DNA of 64,000 bases from contig JBBQFQ010000007.1 in NCBI GenBank assembly GCA_038322235.1, positions 62,001 through 126,000 of the forward strand. Direction: 5' to 3'. Source of the DNA: SZAS-18 sp038322235. Its GTDB lineage: Bacteria; Verrucomicrobiota; Verrucomicrobiia; Chthoniobacterales; SZAS-18. A program made the position numbers and the translations under genes. The notes under the pieces are model-generated. The model was not told where the DNA came from, did no database searches, and worked only from the letters and a program-made list of their open reading frames with translations. Position 1 is the stretch's first letter, and each line of letters opens with the position of its first letter. This document shows positions 8,689 through 17,804 of this stretch, piece after piece.

Positions 8689-9684
8689 ATGATCCCATCC
8701 CATGCCCTGGTCACCGGCGCCGCCGGCTTCATTGGTTCGCACGTCGCTGACGCCTGCCTGGCGCTCGGCCTTCGGGTCACCGCCACCGACGATCTTTCCG
8801 GTGGATTCCGGGAGAACGTCCCCGCGGCCGCGGAATGGATTCAGGGCGATCTGAAAGACGGGACGTTCGTTGATCGCCTGATGGAGCGTGGGCCATTCGA
8901 CTATATCTATCACCTCGGAGCTTATGCCGCCGAGGGACTCTCCCACTTCATCCGGATCTACAACTACGAGACGAACCTCGTCGCCAGCATGCGCCTCATC
9001 AACGCGGCGGTCCGCCAGCGCGTGAAGTGCTTCGTCTTCGCCTCCAGCATCGCGGTCTACGGCCGTGGCCAGCTCCCGATGACGGAGGATCTCGCCCCGC
9101 AGCCGGAGGACCCCTATGGCATTTCGAAGTACGCGGTGGAACTCGATCTGCGGGCCGCCCACGAAATGTTTGGCCTGCCCTTCGTCGTCTTCCGGCCTCA
9201 CAACGTGTACGGCGAACGCCAGAACATCGCGGACAAGTATCGGAATGTGATCGGCATCTTCATGAATCAATCGCTGCAGCGCGAACCCATGACGGTGTTT
9301 GGCGATGGCCGGCAGACGCGGGCGTTCTCCCACGTGGACGATGTCGCCCCGATCATCGCCCGCGCCCCTTTTGTGGCTGAGGCGCAGAACGAGGTCTTCA
9401 ACATCGGCGCCGACCAGCCGTACACCGTGCTCGAGCTGGCCGAAGAGGTGGCGCGGGCCCTCGGCCGGCCTCTCAATCTCCGTCATCTCGAGGCGCGGAA
9501 CGAGGTGGTCCACGCCTTCAGCGACCACGGCAAGATCCGGCGCGTCTTCGGTGAGCAGCCGACCGTGCCTCTGCGCGTCGGCATCGAGCGCATGGCGCGC
9601 TGGGTTCTTGCGCGCGGACCGCAGCCGCCGGTCGTGTTCGAAAACATCGAGGTCCGCGACAAGCTCCCCGAGAGCTGGCGCTGA
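8689..9684 (+). CDS. NAD-dependent sugar epimerase/dehydratase (extended SDR)
   Basis: A 331-residue extended short-chain dehydrogenase acting on nucleotide sugars. The NAD-binding motif GAAGFIG is at residues 10-16, the active-site serines at 119-120 (FASSIAVYG), and the catalytic YxxxK is Y143-K147 (YGISK). RPHNVYGERQN and FGDGRQTRAFSHVDDV are typical of UDP-glucose 4-epimerase-like enzymes. It lies 50 bases after the preceding gene and 7 before the next, and probably supplies an activated sugar to the cluster. Epimerase and dehydratase cannot be told apart here. Confidence 0.9.
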   Translation: MIPSHALVTGAAGFIGSHVADACLALGLRVTATDDLSGGFRENVPAAAEWIQGDLKDGTFVDRLMERGPFDYIYHLGAYAAEGLSHFIRIYNYETNLVASMRLINAAVRQRVKCFVFASSIAVYGRGQLPMTEDLAPQPEDPYGISKYAVELDLRAAHEMFGLPFVVFRPHNVYGERQNIADKYRNVIGIFMNQSLQREPMTVFGDGRQTRAFSHVDDVAPIIARAPFVAEAQNEVFNIGADQPYTVLELAEEVARALGRPLNLRHLEARNEVVHAFSDHGKIRRVFGEQPTVPLRVGIERMARWVLARGPQPPVVFENIEVRDKLPESWR

Positions 9685-9691
9685 TTCGCTC

Positions 9692-10669
9692 ATGGCCGTC
9701 TCCGCCATCGTCAGCAATCTAAACGGCGCGCGATTTCTCCCGCGTTTGCTCGAGTCTCTCCGCGCCCAGCAGGCCGTGGAGCTCGAGATCATCGTCGTCG
9801 ACCGCGAGAGTCGCGACGAATCTGCCGGGATCCTCGCCCGCCACCCCGACGTACGCGTCGTCTCGGAACCGGCGGAGACCGGCCTCGTCTGCGGCTACCA
9901 TCGGGGGAGTCTCCTCGCCACGCATGACCGGCTCTTTTTCTCGAACGAGGACATGTGGTTCGAGCCCGATTGCCTGGCGCGGCTGGAGGCCTGGATTCGT
10001 CCCGCGGAAGGGATCGTAGCGAGCGATCCATGGCAGTGGACCTACGACGGCGCCGCGTGGATTCATGGCGGTACGCGCTTCCGGCGCGCCGCCTGGTCGA
10101 TGAACGGGCTGCATCCGCGTCGGGACTTTGATTTTCTTTGTCCGCTCGCCGCTGGCGACGTGGTCCCATTTCCTTGCGCCGGTGCCCTGATGATGGATCG
10201 CGGCTCGTACGAATCGCTGGGGGGCTGGGACACCAGCATGTTTCTGGACTACGAGGATGTGGACCTCTTCCTGCGGGCCTGGCAGCGCGGCTGGCGCTGT
10301 GTGGCGGTGCCAGAAGCGAAGGTTTACCACGCGGTGGGCAGTTCGAACGCCCAAACGGCGCCGGACGCGCCGCCCGTGAGCGAACGCCGCTACCGATCCA
10401 ACCGGGCGTCGCGCACGCTCATTCCGCTGAAATACTTTTCCCCCGGAGCGCGTTGGCTGGGCTGGGCAAATTTCGCGGCGAACGTGGCCAACAATGCGCT
10501 GAAGCTCCGCTTCGCCGCCGTTCAGCGCGACCTGGCGGTCCTGCGATTCATCCGGCGGCAGCGCGCTGGCGCGGAGGCGATGCGCGGACGCAACGCGGAG
10601 TGGAACGCGCGTCGCCCGGGCGAAGGGTTTTTCCTCGATCCCGCGTTTCAAGCCGCTCCTGCCGCATGA
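9692..10669 (+). CDS. GT2 family glycosyltransferase
   Basis: A 325-residue rhamnosyltransferase-like GT2 enzyme. It starts VSAIVSNLNGARFLPRLL, has FFSNEDMWFEPD in the DXD position, GALMMDRGSYESLGGWD as the acceptor-loop segment, and FLDYEDVDLFLRAW with the catalytic ED pair. A C-terminal extension rich in Arg has weakly amphipathic helices but no clear membrane segment. The gene overlaps the next by ATGA. Substrates are unknown. Confidence 0.85.
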   Translation: MAVSAIVSNLNGARFLPRLLESLRAQQAVELEIIVVDRESRDESAGILARHPDVRVVSEPAETGLVCGYHRGSLLATHDRLFFSNEDMWFEPDCLARLEAWIRPAEGIVASDPWQWTYDGAAWIHGGTRFRRAAWSMNGLHPRRDFDFLCPLAAGDVVPFPCAGALMMDRGSYESLGGWDTSMFLDYEDVDLFLRAWQRGWRCVAVPEAKVYHAVGSSNAQTAPDAPPVSERRYRSNRASRTLIPLKYFSPGARWLGWANFAANVANNALKLRFAAVQRDLAVLRFIRRQRAGAEAMRGRNAEWNARRPGEGFFLDPAFQAAPAA

Positions 10670-11325
10670 TCGTGTACGAAGCGATCAATCCCGCCGTCCT
10701 GGCCCGGCTCCCCGCCGCGCCTGCTCGGGTGCTCGATCTCGGCTGCGGCGATGGCGCCCTTGGGGCGACGTGGAAGCAGCAGGGGGCGGATCGGTGGGTC
10801 ACCGGGGTCACCTTTAGTCCCACGGAGGCGGCACGCGCGGAGGCGAGACTGGATCAGGTCGTCACGGCGGATCTCGATCAGTTTGATCCGGCGCCGCTGG
10901 GGCGATTCGATTGCGTTGTGTGCAGTCACGTCCTCGAGCATTTGCGGGATCCGCGGCGCTTGCTCCGCGCGGCGCTGGCGTGCGTCCAGCCGGAAGGACT
11001 GCTCATCGTGGCGCTGCCCAACGTTCTCTTCTGGCGCCAGCGCTGGCACTTCCTCGCGGGGCGCTTCCGGTATACCGACGGAGGGTTGATGGACCGCACG
11101 CACCTGGCGTTCTACGATGCGCTGACCGCGGGCGATCTCGTGACGGAAGGCGGCTGGCACGTGGTCGAGGCTTCCGGTACCGGCGGAGTTCCGCTCCCCG
11201 GGATCCGTCGGCTGCTCGGGTCGGCGGCCGCGGCACTCGATCGGGGGGCGGTTCGCCGTTTCCCGGGGCTTTTTGCGGCTCAGATCGTCATCGTGGCGCG
11301 GCCTGCCCGAACCGAGACTCGATGA
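10666..11325 (+). CDS. class I SAM-dependent methyltransferase (MetW-like)
   Basis: A 219-residue methyltransferase with VLDLGCGDGALGATW near residues 22-36 and DCVVCSHVLEHLRDPRRLL, the post-I and motif II region of Methyltransf_11/MetW-like enzymes. ATG at 10666 overlaps the stop of the GT2 gene, and its own stop overlaps the start of the next gene. It probably modifies a glycan intermediate, judging from its place between two glycosyltransferases. Confidence 0.85.
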   Translation: MIVYEAINPAVLARLPAAPARVLDLGCGDGALGATWKQQGADRWVTGVTFSPTEAARAEARLDQVVTADLDQFDPAPLGRFDCVVCSHVLEHLRDPRRLLRAALACVQPEGLLIVALPNVLFWRQRWHFLAGRFRYTDGGLMDRTHLAFYDALTAGDLVTEGGWHVVEASGTGGVPLPGIRRLLGSAAAALDRGAVRRFPGLFAAQIVIVARPARTETR

Positions 11326-12431
11326 ACCCGGAGCCACCGCTGGTCGTCGTGGTCCCTCACGTTCCGCCCGTCACCTGCGGCGTGGGAGACTACTCCGCGC
11401 GTTTGCTGGAGGCGTGGCGGCCGGCGCGCGCGCTCCATTTTCTCGTGCCGCAAAATGGCGATGGCACCGTGCCGGTGTCCGAGTTCCTCGGCGCTCGGGT
11501 CGAGCACTTCCCGCTGCGGGAGACGGCTATCTCGGCGGCGCTCGCGGCGCAGAGCCCGTGCGATGTCCTCCTGCACTACAGTGCCTTCGGATTTCATCCG
11601 CGAGGCTACCCGCGCGCGTTGATCCGGAGTCTCCTCTCCTGGCGCGCGACGGGTCGCGGCAGGCTCGTCGTGATGTTTCACGAGCTGTGGGATACCTCGG
11701 CGGAGGGAACGCTCCGGGCCCCGCTCGAATGGTTGCACCGACGCGCGATGCGGCGGCTGGCCTGCGCCGCCGACGCGGTCGTCACGAATACGACGTCACA
11801 TCTCGACCGGCTGCTCGCACTCGATCCGGGCCTGCGCGTGCAGGTGCAACCCGTGGCGTCAAACATCCCGCTGCTTTCGAGTCCTCCCGTCCGCTCGCCA
11901 GGAACGGCTCTCATCTTCGGCATGCAGGGTTCGCGGGTGCGAACGATGGAAGCCATGGGGGCGGATCTGCGGGAACTACTGGAGCGCGGGCGGCTGTGCC
12001 GGATGGTGCTGGCGGGCGGTGGCGCGCATCCCCGTTGGAACGCCCGGGAGGAAGAGTGCATCGCCCGGTTTCTGCCCGCCGCCAGCGTGGAGCGCCACGG
12101 TCGGATTCCCGCGGAGGAGATCGCCGCGCTGCTCGCGCAAGCGGAGTTCGGACTTTGTGAGACGGAATGGAAGGATTGGGGAAAATCCACGGTCTTCATG
12201 ACCTACGCTGCACATGGTCTTAATATTCTCTCTCCGCATGGAGGCACTTCCCGCGAGGTTCCCTTTCGCTGGCTGACCCGCCCTCACGAGCTGCTCGATC
12301 CCGCCGGTCCGGATGCGGCAGCACTGCACACGCGCGCCGCCGAATTGCACGACTGGTATGACCGGGCTGGCGGTTGGGACGGACTGTCTGAAACCTTCCG
12401 CGAGGCCCTGAGCGCTGGGGCGGTCCCATGA
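11322..12431 (+). CDS. putative GT-B glycosyltransferase
   Basis: A 369-residue protein starting with a GT4-like strand, VVVVPHVPPVTCGVGDYSAR, whose GVGDYS loop matches family-4 enzymes that act on bacterial glycans. FHELWDTSAEGTLRAPLEW and VTNTTSHLDRLL follow the usual order of the acceptor domain. The C-terminal donor domain (MVLAGGGAHPRWNAREE, then FGLCETEWKDWGKSTVF) departs from the E-x7-E pattern. Overlaps both neighbours by ATGA. Confidence 0.7.
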   Translation: MNPEPPLVVVVPHVPPVTCGVGDYSARLLEAWRPARALHFLVPQNGDGTVPVSEFLGARVEHFPLRETAISAALAAQSPCDVLLHYSAFGFHPRGYPRALIRSLLSWRATGRGRLVVMFHELWDTSAEGTLRAPLEWLHRRAMRRLACAADAVVTNTTSHLDRLLALDPGLRVQVQPVASNIPLLSSPPVRSPGTALIFGMQGSRVRTMEAMGADLRELLERGRLCRMVLAGGGAHPRWNAREEECIARFLPAASVERHGRIPAEEIAALLAQAEFGLCETEWKDWGKSTVFMTYAAHGLNILSPHGGTSREVPFRWLTRPHELLDPAGPDAAALHTRAAELHDWYDRAGGWDGLSETFREALSAGAVP

Positions 12432-13450
12432 AGATCCTCCTCCTCTCGCATAATTTCGCGCCAAAGGTGGGTGGCATCGAGTCTGTCTCCGAGGCCCTCG
12501 CGCGCGAATTCGTCGCCGCCGGTCAGGAGGTGAAGGTCGCGACTCAGACTCCGGCCGGCGGACAGGTCGTCGATTACCCTTTCGAGGTCATTCGTACGCC
12601 CGGACCGGGTGCGCTGTTCGGACTTGCGCGTTGGTGCGACGTGTTTTTTCAAAACAACCCGAGCCTGCAGACGCTCTACCCGTTGCTGTTTGTCCGGCGG
12701 CCGTTCGTCGTGGCGCACCACATGTGGGTCACGCGAGTCGATGGCACGCTGGGCTGGCAGGATCGGCTCAAACGCTACGTCATTCGCTTCGGCGTTCCGC
12801 TCGCCATCAGCGCGGCCGTGGCGGGGACGCTCCCGGTTCCGGCGGAGATCATCGGAAACCCGTATCGCGATGATCTTTTTCGGCGGCTGCCGGACGTGAG
12901 CCGGTCGGACTCGCTGGTGTTCCTCGGGCGTCTCGTTTCGGACAAGGGTGCCGATCTGTTGATCGAGGCGCTGGCGCTCCTGAAAGCGGAGGGCTCGGTC
13001 CCGACGTTGACCATCATCGGCGCAGGCCCGGATCACGCTGCGTTGGAAGCCCAGGCGATCGCTCGCGGAGTCGCCGGGCAGATTACCTGGGCCGGGCAGG
13101 TGACCGGAGAGCCGTTGGTGCGCGAATTGAACCGGCACCGGGTCATGGTCATCCCCTCGCGCCTGGCCGAGCCGTACGGCGTCGTCGCGCTCGAAGGCAT
13201 CGCGAGCGGATGCCTCATCGTGGGTTCGGAAGGCGGCGGTCTCAGAGACGCGATCGGCGCGTGTGGCCTGCTTTTTCCGAACGCTGATGTGCCGGCTCTG
13301 GCGAGCACTTTGCGGCGCGCCCTTGAAGATCGCGAACTCCAGACGAGCGCGGCGGCCGAGGCGGGCGCGCATCTCATCTGCCGCCGGGCCTCGACGGTGG
13401 CAGCCCAGTACCTCTACCTCTTCGAGCGATCGCAGCTCGGCAACCCGTGA
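12428..13450 (+). CDS. GT4 family glycosyltransferase (paralogue A)
   Basis: A 340-residue GT4 enzyme. The N-terminal MKILLLSHNFAPKVGGIESV has the glycine-rich loop, SLVFLGRLVSDKGADLLIEA begins the donor domain, and EPYGVVALEGIASG carries the E-x7-E retaining-transferase motif. It is clearly paralogous to the gene at 14196-15230: both share RWCD.(F/Y)FQNN, HH.WVTR.DG and II GNPY-type segments. A deacetylase gene lies between the two. Start and stop both overlap neighbours by four bases. Confidence 0.9.
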   Translation: MKILLLSHNFAPKVGGIESVSEALAREFVAAGQEVKVATQTPAGGQVVDYPFEVIRTPGPGALFGLARWCDVFFQNNPSLQTLYPLLFVRRPFVVAHHMWVTRVDGTLGWQDRLKRYVIRFGVPLAISAAVAGTLPVPAEIIGNPYRDDLFRRLPDVSRSDSLVFLGRLVSDKGADLLIEALALLKAEGSVPTLTIIGAGPDHAALEAQAIARGVAGQITWAGQVTGEPLVRELNRHRVMVIPSRLAEPYGVVALEGIASGCLIVGSEGGGLRDAIGACGLLFPNADVPALASTLRRALEDRELQTSAAAEAGAHLICRRASTVAAQYLYLFERSQLGNP

Positions 13451-14199
13451 CCGTGAACTCTGACTTCGTCACGTCGGCGCGGGACATCCTGCGGCGAAGC
13501 CCGCACGGCATTCCCATCCTGATGTACCACAAGATCGGCCCCGAACCCTGGCAGGCCCGCTCTCGGGCGCTGTACGCGAGTCCGGCACTCTTGCGGCGCC
13601 AACTCTCGGGCTTGCGGCGGGCCGGATTGCGGTCCGTGGATCCCGCGGAAGCGCGCTCCGCCCGGGATGCTTTTGCGATCACCATCGATGATGGGTTCGC
13701 CGGTGTGCTGGCGCATGGGCTTCCGGTCCTGCAGGCGCTGGGGATGCGCGCAACGCTGTTCGTGGTTGCCGGCCTTCCCGGCGGGACAAACGAATGGGAC
13801 CTCGTCGCGGGCGAACCCAGGGAACGCCTCATGGACGCCGGCGAAATCCGGGCGTGGCTCCACGCCGGTCAGCGCATTGGTTCCCATACCCTCACTCATC
13901 CCCGCCTCACCGGGATCCCGGCCGCGCAAGCCCGCGAGGAGGTCCATTCGAGTCGGAAGCGGCTCGAGGATGAATACGGCGTCCCGATCGAGGATTTTTG
14001 CTACCCGTTTGGCGACCACAATGAGGCGGTCCGCGGGCTCGTCGAGGAAGCTGGCTACCGGACGGCCTGCACCATCGAGCCGCGGGTCACGACTGCGGCC
14101 GACGATCCTCTGCGTCTGCCTCGGCTGCTCGCGCGCTATCGCTGGCCGGGTCCGAAGGCGGTGGTGGCCCGCCTGTTGGGAGGGCTAGTCCGCCGATGA
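13447..14199 (+). CDS. NodB-type polysaccharide deacetylase
   Basis: A 250-residue carbohydrate esterase family 4 deacetylase, removing N- or O-acetyl groups from glycan. ILMYHKIG near residue 25 is the usual N-terminal strand; ITIDDGF has the catalytic and metal-binding Asp pair at 81-82; SHTLTHPRL supplies the metal-binding His residues 147 and 151; FCYPFGDHNE is motif 3. There is no signal peptide, so it should act in the cytoplasm before export, unlike many secreted family members. The start is GTG at 13447, overlapping the previous stop. It sits between two paralogous GT4 genes. Confidence 0.88.
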   Translation: MTVNSDFVTSARDILRRSPHGIPILMYHKIGPEPWQARSRALYASPALLRRQLSGLRRAGLRSVDPAEARSARDAFAITIDDGFAGVLAHGLPVLQALGMRATLFVVAGLPGGTNEWDLVAGEPRERLMDAGEIRAWLHAGQRIGSHTLTHPRLTGIPAAQAREEVHSSRKRLEDEYGVPIEDFCYPFGDHNEAVRGLVEEAGYRTACTIEPRVTTAADDPLRLPRLLARYRWPGPKAVVARLLGGLVRR

Positions 14200-15230
14200 A
14201 GGTACTCTTCTTCACGTACTCATTTCCGCCGCATGTCGGTGGACTGGAGACGGTGTCCGCGCTTCTCGCGGATCAATTTGCGCGTCAGGGGCACGAGGTG
14301 AAGGTCGTGACTCCGACTCTGGCGGAGCCGGGGTTCGATGCGTCCGAGGGCCGGCCATACGAGGTCGTGCGGAAGCCCGGACCATTGGTGTTCGCTCGGC
14401 TCTTCCGCTGGTGCGATCTTTATTTTCAAAACAACATCAGCCTGACGGCCCTCTGGCCGTTGCTCATCGCCCGGCGCCCGTGGGCGGTCGCGCATCACTC
14501 GTGGGTGACGCGCATGGACGGACGCTTTACTTGGCGCGATCAGCTCAAGCTCAAGGTCGTCTCGCATGCGGTCTGTTCAATCGCCGTGAGCCGGGCCCTG
14601 GCGGACACCGTGGGGAAGGTCGATGTCATCATCGGGAATCCGTATGATGATTCCCGGTTCCGGAACGTCCCGTCGATCGAGCGCCTGATGAAGCTCGTTT
14701 ATCTGGGCCGCTTGATCCCCGGGAAGGGCATCGATGTGCTGTTCCAGGCGCTCCTCCGTCTCCGGGTGCAGGGCGTCTCCGCGCCGCTCGAAATCGTGGG
14801 CAGCGGGCCGGACGAGGGACCGCTCCGTCGTCTCGCTGAGCGCATGGGATTGCAAAATCTCGTGACGTTCGTCGGCGAGCGTTCCGGTGAGGATCTCGTG
14901 CGGCTCCTGAATGCTTGCGAAATCATGGTGGTTCCATCCGTCTTTCCCGAGTCATACGGGGTGGTAGCGCTTGAGGGAATCGCTTGCGGTTGCGTCATTG
15001 CGGGAACCACCGGAGGTGGTCTACCGGAGGCGATCGGCCCATGTGGGATCGTCTCCGAAAATGGCGATGCGCGCGGGCTGGCCTCCTCGATCGCCCGTCT
15101 GATGGGAGATGCCGCCCTCCGGGCCGAACTGCGCCGGGAGGCGCCCGCGCATCTGGCGGGAAAACATGCGTCACGCGTCGCGCTCTCGTATCTCGCGCTC
15201 CTCAAACAGGCTGCCCGGCAATGGCGATGA
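14196..15230 (+). CDS. GT4 family glycosyltransferase (paralogue B)
   Basis: A 344-residue GT4 enzyme paralogous to the gene at 12428-13450. It begins MKVLFFTYSFPPHVGGLETV, continues with LVYLGRLIPGKGIDVLFQAL, and has ESYGVVALEGIACG as the E-x7-E motif. The middle segment RWCDLYFQNNISL and HHSWVTRMDGRF mirror paralogue A. A duplication of a GT4 gene followed by divergence is the simplest reading. Starts inside the deacetylase stop (ATGA). Confidence 0.9.
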   Translation: MKVLFFTYSFPPHVGGLETVSALLADQFARQGHEVKVVTPTLAEPGFDASEGRPYEVVRKPGPLVFARLFRWCDLYFQNNISLTALWPLLIARRPWAVAHHSWVTRMDGRFTWRDQLKLKVVSHAVCSIAVSRALADTVGKVDVIIGNPYDDSRFRNVPSIERLMKLVYLGRLIPGKGIDVLFQALLRLRVQGVSAPLEIVGSGPDEGPLRRLAERMGLQNLVTFVGERSGEDLVRLLNACEIMVVPSVFPESYGVVALEGIACGCVIAGTTGGGLPEAIGPCGIVSENGDARGLASSIARLMGDAALRAELRREAPAHLAGKHASRVALSYLALLKQAARQWR

Positions 15231-16498
15231 TCATCCTCTCGCATCCCTCGGTGAACGCCTACACGCGGAACATCGCGGCCGCCTTTGCCGAGGCGGAGAT
15301 GCTCGCCGAGTTTCACACGAGCCTCGCGTTCGAGGAGGGCGGAATGATGCTGGCCCACGCCCCGGGCTCCGTTCGGCGCGAACTGGCCCGCCGGGAACTC
15401 CCCCGTTCACTCTGGCCATCCGTCCGCCGGCACCCCTGGAGGGAGGCGGGAAGGCTCATTTCCGAGCGCCTGGGCGTGCGCACGCTGAATCGGCACGAAA
15501 CGGGGATGTGCAGCGTGGACGCCGTGTTTGGCGCCCACGACGCGGCGGTCGCGCGCCACATCCGGCGCGTCCCGGCGGATGCCGCCGCCGCCGTCTATTG
15601 CGGCGAGGATGGGGCGCTCGAAACGTTCCGGGCGGCGCGTTCCCGCGGCTGGCGCTGCATCTACGATCTCCCGATTGCCTACCATCGCTCCATCCAACGG
15701 CTGATCGTCGCCGAGCGCGAGCGGCTGCCGGAGTTCGCGGGTACGTTGCAGGGGATTGCGGACTCTCCCGCCAAGCTTGAGCGCAAGGTCGCGGAGGCGC
15801 AGGCCGCCGACGTGATCGTCGCGTGCAGTGAATTCGTGGCCGCCTCGCTCCGGGCGGAGGGTTTTGGCGAGGAGCGTATCGCGGTCGTCCCCTACGGGGC
15901 CCCTTCGCACATCCTCCCGCGGAGCTGGAGCCGGGCCGATCTCTCCCGCCCCCTGCGACTGCTCTTTGCGGGCGCCGTGGGCCAGCGGAAAGGCGTGGGC
16001 GATCTCCTGCAGGCGGTCAAGCAACTCCAGCGACCGGACGTGCAGCTCACGCTCATGGGGTCGTACGTCGGCAATGCCGAAAAGGTGCTCGCGCCGTGGC
16101 GCGTGTTTTTCCGGTACGAGCCGCCGCGGCCGCATGAAGCGGTGCTTGACCTGATGCGGACCTGCGATGTGCTGGTCCTGCCTTCCGTCGCCGAAGGCTT
16201 TGCGCTCGTCATCGCGGAAGCGATGGCTTGCGGGCTTCCGGTCCTCGTCACGCCCAACACCGGAGCGGCCCCGGCCGTCCGCGACGGCCGGGAAGGGTTC
16301 TTCGTACCGTGTGGGGATCCGGATGCGCTGGCGGATCGGATCGCGTGGTTTGCGGACCATCGCGAAGCGATTCCCACGATGGGCGCGGCGGCGCGCGCGC
16401 GGGGCGAGGAATATTCGTGGACCCGCTTCCGGTCGGGGATCGTTGCCGCCGCCCGTCGCGCGCTCGCGGGCCCTCCGGCGGCCGGGGCGGATCGCTGA
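15227..16498 (+). CDS. GT4 family glycosyltransferase (paralogue C)
   Basis: A 423-residue GT4 enzyme. The start could be ATG at 15221 (MAMIILSHP) or 15227 (MIILSHP). The second was chosen because it gives the ATGA overlap used throughout the cluster and lines up with the start of the paralogue at 16548. LRLLFAGAVGQRKGVGDLL opens the donor domain and EGFALVIAEAMACG is the E-x7-E motif. The unusual N-terminal half lacks the GG loop of standard GT4 enzymes and contains YCGEDGALETFRAARSRG, shared with its neighbour. Confidence 0.85.
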   Translation: MIILSHPSVNAYTRNIAAAFAEAEMLAEFHTSLAFEEGGMMLAHAPGSVRRELARRELPRSLWPSVRRHPWREAGRLISERLGVRTLNRHETGMCSVDAVFGAHDAAVARHIRRVPADAAAAVYCGEDGALETFRAARSRGWRCIYDLPIAYHRSIQRLIVAERERLPEFAGTLQGIADSPAKLERKVAEAQAADVIVACSEFVAASLRAEGFGEERIAVVPYGAPSHILPRSWSRADLSRPLRLLFAGAVGQRKGVGDLLQAVKQLQRPDVQLTLMGSYVGNAEKVLAPWRVFFRYEPPRPHEAVLDLMRTCDVLVLPSVAEGFALVIAEAMACGLPVLVTPNTGAAPAVRDGREGFFVPCGDPDALADRIAWFADHREAIPTMGAAARARGEEYSWTRFRSGIVAAARRALAGPPAAGADR

Positions 16499-16547
16499 GT
16501 GTGGGCTCGCCGTTTTGCCGTGCTGTGATTTCTTGAAGGCCAGACCG

Positions 16548-17804
16548 ATGCTGCTCCTCTCCCACCCGACCGGAAATCCGAACGTGAGCCAGACGGCGCT
16601 CGCGCTCGCCGAGGCCGGACTGCTGGAGGAGATGCTCACGTGCATTCACTGGGATCCGGATTCCCTCCTGGCCCGGTTGATGCCGGATCGCATGCGCCGC
16701 CAGCTTGAGCGTCGGGCCATGCCCGCACCCGTCCGGGCGCGCACCCGCTCCTTTCCCTGGCTGGAGTGGGGCCGGATTGTCGCGTCGCGGCTGGGAATCA
16801 GGAGCCTGGCGCGCCACGAGATCGGACCGCTGAGCGTGGACGCAGTGTACCGCGATCTCGACCGGCGGGCGGCGCGGGCCGTGAGCGGCCGCCTGCGGGG
16901 AAAGCTGAGCGCCGTCTATGCCTACGAGGACGGGGCCGAGCAGACCTTCGCCGCCGCGAGGGCCCAGGGCTTGCGCTGTCTCTACGATCTTCCGATTGGT
17001 TACTGGCGGGCGGCGCAGCCGATTTACCGGGAGGAGGCGGAGCGCCGGCCGGAGTGGGCCATGACGCTCGACGGCATCCTCGACAGCGAGGAGAAGCTGG
17101 CGCGCAAGGATCGCGAGCTCGCTGGGGCGGACCGGGTGTTTGTTGCGAGCCGCTTCACCGCCGGCACCCTCGAAGCCTATCCCGGAAGGCACGTTCCGGT
17201 AAAAGTCATCCCGTACGGAGCTCCGGCGGGTTGCGCGAATTCCCCACCGCCGGCGCCGCCGGACGGCGTTCTTCGGGCGATCTTCGTCGGCTCGTTGACC
17301 CAGCGAAAAGGGATCTCCTACCTGTTTGATGCGATGCGCCTGCTCGGTCCGCGCGTGCGACTCACCGTGGTCGGGAGCCGGCCGAATGTCGCCTGTGCCG
17401 CGCTGGATCGCGCCCTGGCGGGCCACCGCTGGATTCCGAGTCTGACGAATGCCGGGGTGCTGGAGGAAATGCGTCAGCACGACCTCCTCGTCTTCCCCTC
17501 GCTGTTCGAAGGCTTTGGGTTGGTGATTCTCGAGGCGCTGGCCTGCGGACTGCCGGTCATCGCCACTCCGCACACCGGAGCGCCGGACGTGCTCGAGGAC
17601 GGGAAAGATGGGTTCATCGTGCCGATTCGTTCGAGCGAGGCGATCGCAGCCTGTTTCACGCAGCTTCTGGAGTCGCCCCCCCGGCTCGCCGCCATGAAGG
17701 ACGCGGCCCTCGCGAAATCCCGCCGGCTCGCGTGGGAAACCTACCGTGTCCTCCTCGCCGACCAGGTGCGCGAGGCGCTGGCCGAACCCGTTCTGGTGCC
17801 ATGA
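16548..17804 (+). CDS. GT4 family glycosyltransferase (paralogue D)
   Basis: A 418-residue GT4 enzyme, a tandem paralogue of the gene just upstream: both begin M(I/L)(I/L)LSHP, share (E)DGAE(Q)TF.AAR..G and CIYDLPI/CLYDLPI segments, and a DG(I)..S..KL.RK helix. RAIFVGSLTQRKGISYLF and EGFGLVILEALACG are the donor-domain and E-x7-E motifs. It starts at ATG 16548, 49 bases after the previous stop, the first clear gap in this run. The stop overlaps the polymerase start. Confidence 0.87.
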   Translation: MLLLSHPTGNPNVSQTALALAEAGLLEEMLTCIHWDPDSLLARLMPDRMRRQLERRAMPAPVRARTRSFPWLEWGRIVASRLGIRSLARHEIGPLSVDAVYRDLDRRAARAVSGRLRGKLSAVYAYEDGAEQTFAAARAQGLRCLYDLPIGYWRAAQPIYREEAERRPEWAMTLDGILDSEEKLARKDRELAGADRVFVASRFTAGTLEAYPGRHVPVKVIPYGAPAGCANSPPPAPPDGVLRAIFVGSLTQRKGISYLFDAMRLLGPRVRLTVVGSRPNVACAALDRALAGHRWIPSLTNAGVLEEMRQHDLLVFPSLFEGFGLVILEALACGLPVIATPHTGAPDVLEDGKDGFIVPIRSSEAIAACFTQLLESPPRLAAMKDAALAKSRRLAWETYRVLLADQVREALAEPVLVP

